Origin: an uncultured Lachnospiraceae bacterium
GTDB taxonomy: Bacteria > Bacillota > Clostridia > Lachnospirales > Lachnospiraceae
Direction of reading: 5' to 3'
Length of the DNA: 53,364 bases
NCBI GenBank assembly: GCA_947169935.1
Contig: CAMVRS010000006.1
Location: 1-53,364 of the forward strand
In this document: piece after piece, positions 7,114 through 15,712 of the stretch
Numbering within the stretch: the first letter of the stretch is position 1
Layout: each line of letters begins with the position of its first letter
Position numbers and translations under genes: made by a program
Notes under the pieces: generated by a model
What the model saw: only the letters and a program-made list of their open reading frames with translations
What the model was told of the DNA's origin: nothing
The model's database searches: none

Positions 7114-8495
7114 GGATTACAAATATGACCTTTCCGCTTGTAAGAAGTAAATATTATATTGTTGTTTGTTCTGATAAAAAGGGAATAATTGTATATAATT
7201 CCATTCTGAATATGCCGTTATCAGTGGCTGAAGATGCATTGAATTTTCTTAATGAAACGGACATTATTACAGAAGAGGATTATTATACATATGATGATCA
7301 GACAAAAAATGTTATAGATTCTTTTTGTGATTCTTTTATATATCTTTCTCAAGATGTTGATGAGTATGATATTTGCAAGAAGATAAATCTGGAACATATG
7401 GAGTTGTTTGCGGCCGGCAAGATACTTTCCTGGTTGGATCTACATATATCTGATGCATGTAATTTTGGGTGTCCGCATTGTATAGCAGGATGCGGAAGCC
7501 GAAGAAAGCTAATGACCAGGGAAGAGGCAATAGATTTATTGGATATATATGTACTTTTTCTGAAAAAACACAATCCTGACTGTAAAGAATTAAATATACA
7601 TATTGGCAGCTGTGAACCGCTTCTAAATTATAATTTGATTGAACAGGTGGTTGATTATATAAAAATAAATTATCCCGAGTATAAAAGAAATATTTTAATG
7701 AATACCAATCTTAGCCTTATGACAAAAAGAATGGCTGAGTATTTTCGAGATAATGAAATAGAAGTATGTACTTCTCTTGACTGTTTAAAGGAAGGAAATG
7801 ATAGGATACGAATTTATCCGGATGGTAGAGGAACATTCGATGATATTATGGCTGGCATGCAGATAATGCGGGATGTTGGAACTCCTATAGATGGTATAAG
7901 TGTAACTTTGACAGATAATAATTATGAATATTTTAATGAAGAATTTATAGAATGGTGTCAGGATAATTCGATGATCAGTGTTGCGGTAGATTTTGATCTT
8001 ACTAAGTCTACAAAGATATCTAATGAAGAAAAAGCGGATTTTCTGGTTAATATGTATAATAGATTTGATAGTATGGGCATAGAATTTTACGGAACGTGGA
8101 TGACATCTTATTTAAATATATGTAATGCTTCAAACAGTATTAAACCGGTGACATTCTGTCGTGCAAATGTAGGAGAGAATTGTTCGGTTGATGGAGATGG
8201 TATCATGTTTTTATGTTCTTATTCCGATTTGCAGATATGTAATATTAAGCAGTTAGAAAAAGAAATAATGCCAGGCGGGAAATATTATAATTATGTATAT
8301 GAACATCTTGTCGGTTCAAATAAGTATAAAGAATGCTATGGATGCGAATTAGAAGGCTCATGTGTTGGTCAATGTGAGATATCAAGATCAGGAGATCCCA
8401 AATTTATAGAAATGCAGTGTGATTTTTATAGAATTGTAACAAAAAAGATGTTGAAGAACCTAGCATATAGATTATATCAAGAAGACAATCAATAG
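7110..8495 (+). CDS. Radical SAM/SPASM peptide maturase 2 with RRE-like N-terminus
   Basis: The 461-residue protein starts at GTG 7110 (ATG 7125 is an alternative). The first ~90 residues (KYYIVVCSDKKGIIVYNSIL...) resemble the leader-peptide recognition region at the start of several RiPP radical SAM maturases. The radical SAM motif is C117-C121-C124 (ACNFGCPHC) with an extra C128. A SPASM-type Cys cluster is seen near the end (YGCELEGSCVGQC). Length and architecture are similar to clostridial Cys-rich-peptide maturases. It probably binds and modifies the same small peptide as maturase 1, perhaps in a second step. Confidence 0.85.
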   Translation: MRITNMTFPLVRSKYYIVVCSDKKGIIVYNSILNMPLSVAEDALNFLNETDIITEEDYYTYDDQTKNVIDSFCDSFIYLSQDVDEYDICKKINLEHMELFAAGKILSWLDLHISDACNFGCPHCIAGCGSRRKLMTREEAIDLLDIYVLFLKKHNPDCKELNIHIGSCEPLLNYNLIEQVVDYIKINYPEYKRNILMNTNLSLMTKRMAEYFRDNEIEVCTSLDCLKEGNDRIRIYPDGRGTFDDIMAGMQIMRDVGTPIDGISVTLTDNNYEYFNEEFIEWCQDNSMISVAVDFDLTKSTKISNEEKADFLVNMYNRFDSMGIEFYGTWMTSYLNICNASNSIKPVTFCRANVGENCSVDGDGIMFLCSYSDLQICNIKQLEKEIMPGGKYYNYVYEHLVGSNKYKECYGCELEGSCVGQCEISRSGDPKFIEMQCDFYRIVTKKMLKNLAYRLYQEDNQ

Positions 8496-8516
8496 GAATA
8501 TAAAGAAGGGTGCAAA

Positions 8517-9104
8517 ATGCTGAAAATCATAGCACAAAAAGCAAAAATGGGAACAACGGATTATTATATAGCGAAAATGACAGCTAAAGATTTAACGGAT
8601 AATGTTAATTTTGCTTGTGAATTACCCAATTGGAAAGAAACACCATATGAGAGTAGAATCCAACGTGAGATAGATACCCAAAAGGTTATTGATGTGATAT
8701 ATCCTTTATTTATACAGAGAAAAGACAGCTTTTGGGGAAGTATGATCATAAGTGTGATGTCAGGAATGAGCGAAAGGAGTTTTATTTCGATCAAAGAGTA
8801 TTTGAAAGCAGATAATACTATTGAAGATCAGCTGATGATAGATGATGTAGGTATAATCACATTGTCTGATGATGCAAATCTTATTGTAATAGATGGACAA
8901 CATAGGCTTTTAGCTATTAAGCTTGCGCTTCATGGTATAGATGGGATACCGAAAGCGGTATTGAATATGAGCGAAGAAATGGAAAGAGAGATGGGTAAAA
9001 TCCCGATAGATCATGAGATTGAATATGAAGAAATAAGCGTAGTATTAGTTGATGGCAGTAACCGGAAGAGTATTCAGAATTTAGAGTTCCATTTGAGCAG
9101 ATAA
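8517..9104 (+). CDS. Truncated DGQHR-domain (DndB-like) protein
   Basis: The 195-residue ORF contains the signature IVIDGQHRLLAIK near residues 122-134, diagnostic of the DGQHR family that includes DndB, the regulator linked to DNA phosphorothioation. Family members are usually about 350 residues or more; this one stops soon after the VVLVDGSNRKSIQ segment, and the DNA beyond has no continuing frame of useful length. It is probably a 3'-truncated gene. It lies 21 bp behind maturase 2 with a weak GAAGGG ribosome site. No other dnd genes are in the window, so its place behind RiPP genes may be accidental. Confidence 0.7.
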   Translation: MLKIIAQKAKMGTTDYYIAKMTAKDLTDNVNFACELPNWKETPYESRIQREIDTQKVIDVIYPLFIQRKDSFWGSMIISVMSGMSERSFISIKEYLKADNTIEDQLMIDDVGIITLSDDANLIVIDGQHRLLAIKLALHGIDGIPKAVLNMSEEMEREMGKIPIDHEIEYEEISVVLVDGSNRKSIQNLEFHLSR

Positions 9105-9216
9105 AAGATTATCTAATAATCGTTTAAGTCTAATCAACAAGGGATAAATAAAAAGATATTTCGAGATATCATTATCCAAAATCGTAGTTTTGCAATAGGT
9201 ATGTCAGGAGGAATAT

Positions 9217-9393
9217 ATGAATAGTTGTATTAATACAACGGATTTAGATATAATTAGAAGAGATGCTGATTATTGAGAACTCATCAATAATGATTTTGGT
9301 ACTTGTATGGGAGGGCAGAGAAAGAACACTATTAAAGATGTAAGCTTTATAATTGGATATCTTAATTGTATACATATACATCTATTAGTATAA
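9217..9393 (+). pseudogene. Possible decayed small ORF with an in-frame TGA
   Basis: A good ribosome site (CAGGAGGA, 9205-9212) precedes ATG 9217. The frame encodes 19 residues (MNSCINTTDLD...), reaches TGA at 9274-9276, and then stays open for another 38 codons to TAA at 9391. It may be a 58-codon gene broken by one nonsense change, or a genuine 19-residue peptide. The product is not recognised. Confidence 0.3.
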
Positions 9394-9620
9394 AATACTT
9401 TTTTTGTTGAGAGCATAATGCAATAAACATACATCAATGTCATTTAATTGGGCAAGATGCACAAATAAAACAATGATACTATACATTGATTAGTATGTTA
9501 TAGACAAAAACAAAAGGCTTTGATATACTTATTTCGTTAGAATATACGATTTAGTAGATTGTATATAATTTGGACATTTTTAAAGATATTGGGTAAACCC
9601 TCAATCATGAGTACCATAAA

Positions 9621-9646
9621 TTAAAAGAACCGCCATTTTACAGGCG
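9621..9646 (-). terminator. Hairpin behind the minus-strand IS66 remnant
   Basis: On the minus strand CGCC-TGTAAAAT-GGCG is followed by GTTCTTTTAATT, just downstream of the stop of the IS66 fragment. The stem is short. Confidence 0.4.
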
Positions 9647-9657
9647 ATTCAGATATA

Positions 9658-9927
9658 TCAGCACTTTGAAATCAGATTTTGAAAGTTTTGAGGTTTTGTA
9701 CAGAGCTTTTTGACTTCCTTAGACCAGGGGAGGAGCCGCGTGATGTAATCCTCTTTGGGATCATTAGCATGAGCAGCCATCTCTGCAAGCAGATATTCAA
9801 GATAAGCGTTAACATTGAGACCGTTTGCTTTGGCTGTTTCTACAAGACTGTAGATGACAGCGCTGGCGTGAGCACCTTTGTCGGAGAACATGTTCACCCA
9901 GTTTTTTGATACGGAAAATGGCGCCAA
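9658..9927 (-). mobile_element. IS66-family transposase C-terminal remnant (minus strand)
   Basis: The 89-codon frame carries FSDKGAHASAVIYSLVETAKANGLN...YLEYLLAEM...LLPW, the conserved C-terminal tail of IS66 TnpC. The DDE catalytic core is missing. It abuts, head to head, a second IS66 tail of clearly different sequence on the plus strand. No terminal inverted repeats or target-site duplication could be assigned. Confidence 0.85.
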
Positions 9928-10114
9928 TGCAGGAGCGTCGATCTATAGTATAACTGAAACGGCAAAGATAAATAACCTGCATCCTTATAAGTACCTTGAA
10001 TTCATCCTTACTGAATTACCTAAGTATCGTGACAGTGATGGAAATATAGACAATGACAAACTTGAACGGCTAATGCCCTGGTCAACTGAATTGCCGGACG
10101 AATGCCGGAAATAA
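9878..10114 (+). mobile_element. IS66-family transposase C-terminal remnant (plus strand)
   Basis: From about 9912 the frame encodes DTENGANAGASIYSITETAKINNLH...YLEFILTELP...LMPWS, again the IS66 TnpC tail. It comes from a different IS66 lineage than the minus-strand remnant next to it. Only the last ~65 codons remain, and the part before 9912 is junction sequence. It ends at a GC-rich hairpin typical of the end of such transposase genes. Confidence 0.85.
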
Positions 10115-10139
10115 TGCCGCTGAAAAAGCGGCATCTTTT
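10114..10139 (+). terminator. Terminator of the plus-strand IS66 remnant
   Basis: ATGCCGCT/AGCGGCAT (10114-10121 with 10127-10134) forms an 8-bp stem with a 5-nt A-rich loop, followed by CTTTTA. Confidence 0.6.
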
Positions 10140-10242
10140 AAATGGGAGCGGATGGTTTGACGTTTACGAATAATAATTAGTTTTTGAAGAAGTAATATAA
10201 GTATACATATCATTTTCTGGAATAAGAATTTAGAGGATAACC

Positions 10243-13200
10243 ATGCTTACATATCATAATCATATTTTTAAAGAAATACTACAGCCTATAGGAATAAGGT
10301 ATTATTTCGATGGTAGTATATACGTTGAAGTTAAAAATCAAGTCCAATCTTGGGAAATGATGATCTCAGAAAAAATTCGTTCCGAAATGAATGTTAAGTC
10401 ATTTACGGCTATCAGTAACGGAGAGAAGGATTCTCATGAAAAACATGGAACTGCTAACAAAAGAAAAAAATTGAAAGATTTGCTTATAAATAATGCGGAC
10501 TTCTACAAATCTATGTCAGACAATATCGATAAAATGATCCGCATTAATGCAGAAGTATTGGTTTATAAACAGATAAAAGGCAAAAATACGTCATTATCAT
10601 GGAATGCTGTGAGCAGGGTCTGTGAGTTAAATCCAGATGCTGTCAAAAAGTCAAAGGAAGAGATTATAGAGCAGCTTGGCAGGAAATTTGAAGAAATAAT
10701 AGATACGATTACAAGTGATGAACGTATAACTGATGAATTAAAGATATATATTAAGGAGAATTGTCTGTCGAATCCTAAGGTGGTTTTAGAGATTCTTCTG
10801 ATACTGTCAGTGTTTGAAGAGAGTGACAGGGATGATGAAGAAAGCTCATTTTACCGGCAATTCTCTGATCATTATTGTAAAAAGACAGAACAAATATCAG
10901 AAATAAAGGAAGTTACGGATACCATAGTTATCGAAGCGAATGAGGAGACGGTTTTATACAGAGAAAAAGAAGTTAAAGAGATCATTGAGATTTTGCAGGC
11001 AGGCGAAAAGAATAGTATTCTTTTAGCCGGCTTTGCAGGTGCTGGAAAGACAACGGTTGCCAGATGTCTGTATTCAAAAATGCGTTCTTCGTATGATTAC
11101 CTTGGATGGATCAACTATACAGATAATCTTAAGGATAGTATGATAGCTGCATTTAAGAATGAAGAATACAGTGATGATACAATGACTGAAAAAGATGTGG
11201 AAATGAAGTGGAAGCATATTTTAAAGAAATATGCTTCCAGCAATAAGCGCAACCTGTTTGTAATAGATAATGTCAATATCATACCCGGTAAACAGGACCC
11301 GCGTACAGACAGGGAACTTCTGAAGCTTCCCAGATGGAAGAATACAACAATTATTATTATCACCCGCCTTCTTTCTATACCGGGTTTCGGACAGCCATAT
11401 ACTATTGGTAATCTGGGGTCGGAAGGAGATGATAAAAGGTGTGTTGAGCTTTTTTATCATTACAATAAAGAGGCCAGGGAGTTTGAAGACGAAAACAGGG
11501 ATATTGTAAAAGAACTTTGTAAGCTTGTTGATTATAATACTATGGTCATAGAGCTGCTTGCAAAAGGAAGCATTTATGATTACCATGATCTGTCAGGTTT
11601 TTATAATAAGATCAAAGAAGTAGGTTTCAGATATGTAAATGAGGTTCCTGTACAAACAATCCATGATTATGATGACCGGGAACTTGAAGGAGGTTTTTAT
11701 ACAAGCGCCGGGCAGCTGATGAAGCTTTTCAATTTAAAGATCAGGACAGAAAAAGAGCGTGCAGCATTATGGGACTTCCATTGTCTGCCTGAATCGGAAA
11801 AGATTTCACGAACGGAAATGAAAGAATGGATGGGCTGTACTATAGCGGATATTGATGAACTGAAAAACGAAGGTTGGATTAAATACACGGAAGGTATGTT
11901 TTCTATTCACCCTTTGGTCAGACAGTCTATTATATGCGCAGAAGAAGAATGGGAGAAGTATAGTCAATGGAATATAGATGATGATCTGAATATTCGCAAG
12001 GATTCTTTATACTTACGCATTAGGAATAATACCCTGTATAAAGAAGATGACAGCTTTGAAATAGCAATTAAAAAGATCAAATATACAGACTATCTGTGTG
12101 GTGGTGGTAAAAACCTTTCTGCTGAGGCGTTGTTGTATATAGCAGCGAATGCCAGAAAACGCGGTGTCAGGGATATTGGCGTAAAATACTATGAAAAAGC
12201 ATATCTTATGCTTAAAGACGAACTTACCAGATTGGGAGTATTGACTGAAGGATTTTTGAAATTAACGGATGAGAGTATGTCCGATGAAATCCCGGATATT
12301 GCTTTGGAAGGATCAAGAAAAAAAAGAAAGGTTAAAGTTAATGCTAAGAACATAGACCGTGTAAACTTATTTTGGAGAAGTACGTATTACTACGGTTATA
12401 TGTTGAGCTATACTTCGAGCGGATATAAGAAAGCGCTCAGTCTCCTGTTTCAGGCATATTATATAATACTGGGACTGGGAGAAAAGACTGATGTAAGGAA
12501 ATATCTGGCACAAACGCTGGACCATATCGGATATACTATAAGTTATTTTAAACCTGATGATACCGGCTGGATTCTCTGCGCTGAACATTTTTTACATCTT
12601 GCGATCAATATACGTAGGGCATTGGTAAAAGAAAGCAAGAAAGATGATATTGAAACTCTCCATGATCTGGCATGGAGTCAGGATAATCTGGGCAATCTTT
12701 ATGCTATGACAGATATTAAAAAAATAAACAGGAATTGCTCATATATTATTGATTTTTCACCATTGATACGTAATATCCTTAAAATCGACAATGAGACAAA
12801 AGAACTATCCGGGGATTCAATGATAAGGATATTAGAAAAAGATAATCCAACGGTTGACCCGGGGCATATCCTGAAGGAATCATTGACAGTACGAATAAAA
12901 CTCTCTGCAATGACAAACGGCAGGTATGATTCGGAGGTGGGTTGGACATACTGTAATCTGGCAAGATATCTTTCCCAGGATGAATCCCAAAGGGATGAAG
13001 CAGAAAAAATGATCAAAGCTGCTTTAGCAGTTTACGAGAAGATGGAAGAAGAATTTCCGGAACAGCATAGGTCCAGTATCGCCAGAACCTACAGAACATA
13101 TGCAAAGCTTTTATCAGATTGGGATGGACGCAGATCAGAAGCTGTTGAGCTTTTGAATAAGGCTCTTAATCTAAACAGGAGGCTGGAAGATGATTATCCC

Positions 13201-13257
13201 GGGTTATACCGGAGAGAAATAGAGATTATAGAAAATGAATTAAATGCACTTTTGTGA
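10243..13257 (+). CDS. STAND-type NTPase with C-terminal helical (TPR-like) repeats
   Basis: The 1004-residue protein has an unassigned N-terminal part (1-240) and an NB-ARC/STAND-like NTPase with Walker A GFAGAGKT at 263-270 and Walker B LFVIDN at 338-343. IIIITRL is followed by a helical and winged-helix region ending near FSIHPLVRQS. The C-terminal ~400 residues are helical with TPR-like units (ALLYIAANARKRGVRDIGVKYYEKA, AEKMIKAALAVYEKM). STAND proteins are signal-sensing switches, and many bacterial ones act in phage defence or regulation. The N-terminal 240 residues would be the effector but show no recognised catalytic motif. It ends in a strong terminator before the PP2C operon. Confidence 0.8.
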   Translation: MLTYHNHIFKEILQPIGIRYYFDGSIYVEVKNQVQSWEMMISEKIRSEMNVKSFTAISNGEKDSHEKHGTANKRKKLKDLLINNADFYKSMSDNIDKMIRINAEVLVYKQIKGKNTSLSWNAVSRVCELNPDAVKKSKEEIIEQLGRKFEEIIDTITSDERITDELKIYIKENCLSNPKVVLEILLILSVFEESDRDDEESSFYRQFSDHYCKKTEQISEIKEVTDTIVIEANEETVLYREKEVKEIIEILQAGEKNSILLAGFAGAGKTTVARCLYSKMRSSYDYLGWINYTDNLKDSMIAAFKNEEYSDDTMTEKDVEMKWKHILKKYASSNKRNLFVIDNVNIIPGKQDPRTDRELLKLPRWKNTTIIIITRLLSIPGFGQPYTIGNLGSEGDDKRCVELFYHYNKEAREFEDENRDIVKELCKLVDYNTMVIELLAKGSIYDYHDLSGFYNKIKEVGFRYVNEVPVQTIHDYDDRELEGGFYTSAGQLMKLFNLKIRTEKERAALWDFHCLPESEKISRTEMKEWMGCTIADIDELKNEGWIKYTEGMFSIHPLVRQSIICAEEEWEKYSQWNIDDDLNIRKDSLYLRIRNNTLYKEDDSFEIAIKKIKYTDYLCGGGKNLSAEALLYIAANARKRGVRDIGVKYYEKAYLMLKDELTRLGVLTEGFLKLTDESMSDEIPDIALEGSRKKRKVKVNAKNIDRVNLFWRSTYYYGYMLSYTSSGYKKALSLLFQAYYIILGLGEKTDVRKYLAQTLDHIGYTISYFKPDDTGWILCAEHFLHLAINIRRALVKESKKDDIETLHDLAWSQDNLGNLYAMTDIKKINRNCSYIIDFSPLIRNILKIDNETKELSGDSMIRILEKDNPTVDPGHILKESLTVRIKLSAMTNGRYDSEVGWTYCNLARYLSQDESQRDEAEKMIKAALAVYEKMEEEFPEQHRSSIARTYRTYAKLLSDWDGRRSEAVELLNKALNLNRRLEDDYPGLYRREIEIIENELNALL

Positions 13258-13312
13258 ATAGTAAAAAACTTTGTGCAAACGCACATGGATGCACAAAAAT
13301 ATACGAGATATA

Positions 13313-13351
13313 AAATGATCAGGAGGAAATATTCCGACTGATCATTTTTTT
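13313..13351 (+). terminator. Strong intrinsic terminator of the STAND gene
   Basis: AAATGATCAG (13313-13322) pairs perfectly with CTGATCATTT (13338-13347) over a 15-nt loop, followed by a T run to 13351. It separates the STAND gene from the downstream operon. Confidence 0.8.
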
Positions 13352-13411
13352 ATACAGATCGGATATGATGATCCTCCGGAATAGAAATCGATGAGAAAGG
13401 AGGCGAAAGAC

Positions 13412-14287
13412 GTGTTAGTAAGTTATGCAATAAGCGTTCAGGGCAGTAGTCATGAAAAAGCCGGAATACCCTGTCAGGACTGCAGTCGTACAGAGAAGAT
13501 CAGGGACGGAGATGGCAGAGAGCTGGTGGCAATGGCAATAGCTGATGGTGTAGGTGCCTGTCCCTTCAGTGACCGTGGAGCTGCCATAGCTGTCAATACA
13601 GTAGTTGATAAGCTGAAGAGCTGTATCGAAGACAATGAATGGTATAAGGATCCGTTGGATTTGATCAAGCAGGCATTTGATGCTGCTCTCGTGGCAGTGA
13701 AAGAAACTGCCGAAGATGAACAGGTAGCATATCCCTTATTTGACTCAACGCTCACGGCTGTGATCTACGATGGACATAAAGCATATATAGGTCATATCGG
13801 GGATTGCGGTGTTGTGGTGCTTTATGCTGATGGTGAATATGAGTTGGTCACTACTCGTCATAAGGGAGCCGAAGCTAATCATGTTAAGCCCTTGAGACAC
13901 AGCGAATTGTGGGAGTTTGTCGCGACAGAAAAGGAAACGGCGGCAGTACTGGCGATGACAGATGGGATACTTGATGAATATGTTGGCAAAAAAGCTATGA
14001 ATAACAGAGTGTTTTTCCCTGCGCTTAAGCCGTTTCTGATGGATCTTGTTGCAGATGAGGAAGATGTTGTTAGGGAGAAGGAGGAATGGGAGGCATATTT
14101 GTCAACAGATAATGCTTTTCGTGAGCTTGTCAGAGATGACCTTACTATAGCAGTTGCACGTAATACGGAGCTGATAGAGACTATGGAAGAGCCCTTCTTT
14201 GACAGAGAAAAATGGGATGCTGATAGTACAGCATATGAAAAGGAGATAGAGGAATTTCTCTATCCGAGCAGATGTGCAGCAGAATAG
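13412..14287 (+). CDS. PP2C-family protein Ser/Thr phosphatase
   Basis: The protein (about 291 residues) has PP2C signatures: CQD (D23), AIADGVG (D45/G46), DSTLTAVIYDG, GHIGDCG, AMTDGI and a final RDDLTIAV whose Asp binds metal. No membrane segment or sensor domain is present. GTG 13412 is preferred over ATG 13391 because AAAGGAGG at 13396-13403 is correctly spaced for it. It is the first gene of the TerY-P-like operon and would reverse phosphorylation by the kinase encoded at 17244. The vWA gene follows after about 75 bp. Confidence 0.85.
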   Translation: MLVSYAISVQGSSHEKAGIPCQDCSRTEKIRDGDGRELVAMAIADGVGACPFSDRGAAIAVNTVVDKLKSCIEDNEWYKDPLDLIKQAFDAALVAVKETAEDEQVAYPLFDSTLTAVIYDGHKAYIGHIGDCGVVVLYADGEYELVTTRHKGAEANHVKPLRHSELWEFVATEKETAAVLAMTDGILDEYVGKKAMNNRVFFPALKPFLMDLVADEEDVVREKEEWEAYLSTDNAFRELVRDDLTIAVARNTELIETMEEPFFDREKWDADSTAYEKEIEEFLYPSRCAAE

Positions 14288-14363
14288 CCCGGTTTTTTGC
14301 AAACAATGAACACGTTAAACATCTTATGAAAAGAGATGATCAAAACAATAGGAGGAAAAGAAT

Positions 14364-15086
14364 ATGAGTCAGCATGAAGAGATCAATGAAAAGTATGGGA
14401 TTGAAAAACCCCGCAATCTTGAACCTGTAAACCCGTCAAAACCGAAGATTCCGACAGTATTGATCCTTGACACATCAAAAAGTATGGCACCTTATGCTGA
14501 TAAGGTTATTGAGGCATTTTATAGACTCATAAGAGAGATCAGTGAGGATATTATGCTTCAGACATCACTGGAGCTTTGCGTGGTCACTTATGATGATGAG
14601 CCTCATGTGAGATCGGAATTTAAGAGATTCAGTACTGATATCAAGTTGCCTGAAGATCTTGATTTTGACGGAACTACTGCTACACACAAGACGATGGAAC
14701 TTGCCATCGATCTGATCAATGAGCGCCGTAAACAGTATGCGGAAAGAGATATCGACAGTTATAAGCCGGCTATCTATCTTATAACTGATGGAAATGCAAA
14801 CGACGATGGTGATTACAGTCGTATCCGCAGATATCAGAATGATGGCGGCTGGAATGTATTACCCATAGCTATAGGAAACGACATCACCCCTGCAAAGATG
14901 GCTGAGATCAGACCTGATGGTATGTATTTCCACATTGAGGAAAGAGGAGAGCTTTCCGCAGCTTTCAGACTTATTAAAGATTCCTTTTCCTCGCTCACAA
15001 GGAATCTTCCGGTTCCTATTCCTGAAAACGTGCAGGTTATCCAGCTCAATAACGGTATTGACAAGGCCAGTGAAATTGTGGCATGA
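14364..15086 (+). CDS. TerY-like vWA domain protein
   Basis: The 240-residue protein is almost entirely one von Willebrand A domain with a complete MIDAS metal site: D36-T-S38-K-S40 (LDTSKSM), the Thr of FDGTTATH (about 104-105) and D142 (LITDGNAND). It lacks a signal peptide and should be cytosolic. Position between a PP2C gene and a Zn-ribbon kinase gene matches the TerY-P triad described by Anantharaman, Iyer and Aravind for tellurite-resistance-type stress systems. Good ribosome site AGGAGG upstream of ATG 14364. Its ligand may be a phosphorylated partner. Confidence 0.85.
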   Translation: MSQHEEINEKYGIEKPRNLEPVNPSKPKIPTVLILDTSKSMAPYADKVIEAFYRLIREISEDIMLQTSLELCVVTYDDEPHVRSEFKRFSTDIKLPEDLDFDGTTATHKTMELAIDLINERRKQYAERDIDSYKPAIYLITDGNANDDGDYSRIRRYQNDGGWNVLPIAIGNDITPAKMAEIRPDGMYFHIEERGELSAAFRLIKDSFSSLTRNLPVPIPENVQVIQLNNGIDKASEIVA

Positions 15087-15119
15087 GATAAAAAACAGGC
15101 AGGAGAGGAGGATGATACG

Positions 15120-15695
15120 ATGAGAGAGATAGAAAGAAAGAAAAGAATAACAGAAATGATAGTGTTTATTGAGCGGCTTGTGATAGCGGGACTTGTATTG
15201 CTCCTTATTACAAAGATCTTAGATTCACCGGGAAACACCTCTCCTGCGGCAGCAACATACATCATCCTTCCCGAGGGGAAGGGTGATGTGGCAGCTATGA
15301 CAGATACATCAGAGGTCACGAGTGCATCGACCAATAATGATGAAATAGTTGCGGATGTTGAAGAAACAATAAAGGAAGAACCTGTACAAGAGGAAGAATC
15401 GTATATATCTGTTGATGAGGAGCCGGCAGCAATACAGGATACACAAGTAATGGCAGAACATAAGAAGCAGTATACGGTAGCTAAACCAATATCCAATGAA
15501 AAGCATGTAGTGATCACAACAACAAACAATGAAGCATATGTAGAAGTCACACCAATAAGTAATGATAAACAGGTCGTGTATGAACCGCTGGATACATCTA
15601 AACAGGTTAATATAACACCTATAGGGGATGATCGTAATCAGGTTGATATAACGCCCATAGGGGGTGATCGCAATCAGGTTGTAATAACACAGTGA
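15120..15695 (+). CDS. Membrane-anchored protein with degenerate 12-residue repeats
   Basis: The 191-residue protein has a basic N-terminus, one membrane helix (about residues 14-34) and an acidic Glu/Val-rich linker. The C-terminal part is built from imperfect units such as TPISNDKQVVYE, TPIGDDRNQVDI and TPIGGDRNQVVI. The repeats resemble a beta-strand stack or binding tail. The ribosome site AGGAGAGGAGG is strong. It lies between the vWA gene and two related membrane proteins with similar topology. I infer that it belongs to the same membrane complex; the family is not recognised. Confidence 0.65.
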   Translation: MREIERKKRITEMIVFIERLVIAGLVLLLITKILDSPGNTSPAAATYIILPEGKGDVAAMTDTSEVTSASTNNDEIVADVEETIKEEPVQEEESYISVDEEPAAIQDTQVMAEHKKQYTVAKPISNEKHVVITTTNNEAYVEVTPISNDKQVVYEPLDTSKQVNITPIGDDRNQVDITPIGGDRNQVVITQ

Positions 15696-15712
15696 TATAG
15701 GAGGATGACGCT

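Larger units (their letters stand above)
9105..9657. other. AT-rich decayed gap
   Basis: This 553-bp stretch is very AT-rich and has stops in all frames. The only item noted is a short frame with a strong ribosome site at 9217. It separates the truncated DGQHR gene from the IS66 remnants and probably represents insertion/deletion scars. Confidence 0.6.

Noticed and set aside
8517..9104. A DNA phosphorothioation (dnd) locus
   Set aside because: Only a truncated DGQHR protein is present; no dndA, C, D, E or F-H genes.
9658..10114. Complete IS66 element
   Set aside because: Only C-terminal transposase tails remain; no DDE core, TnpA/TnpB genes or terminal repeats.
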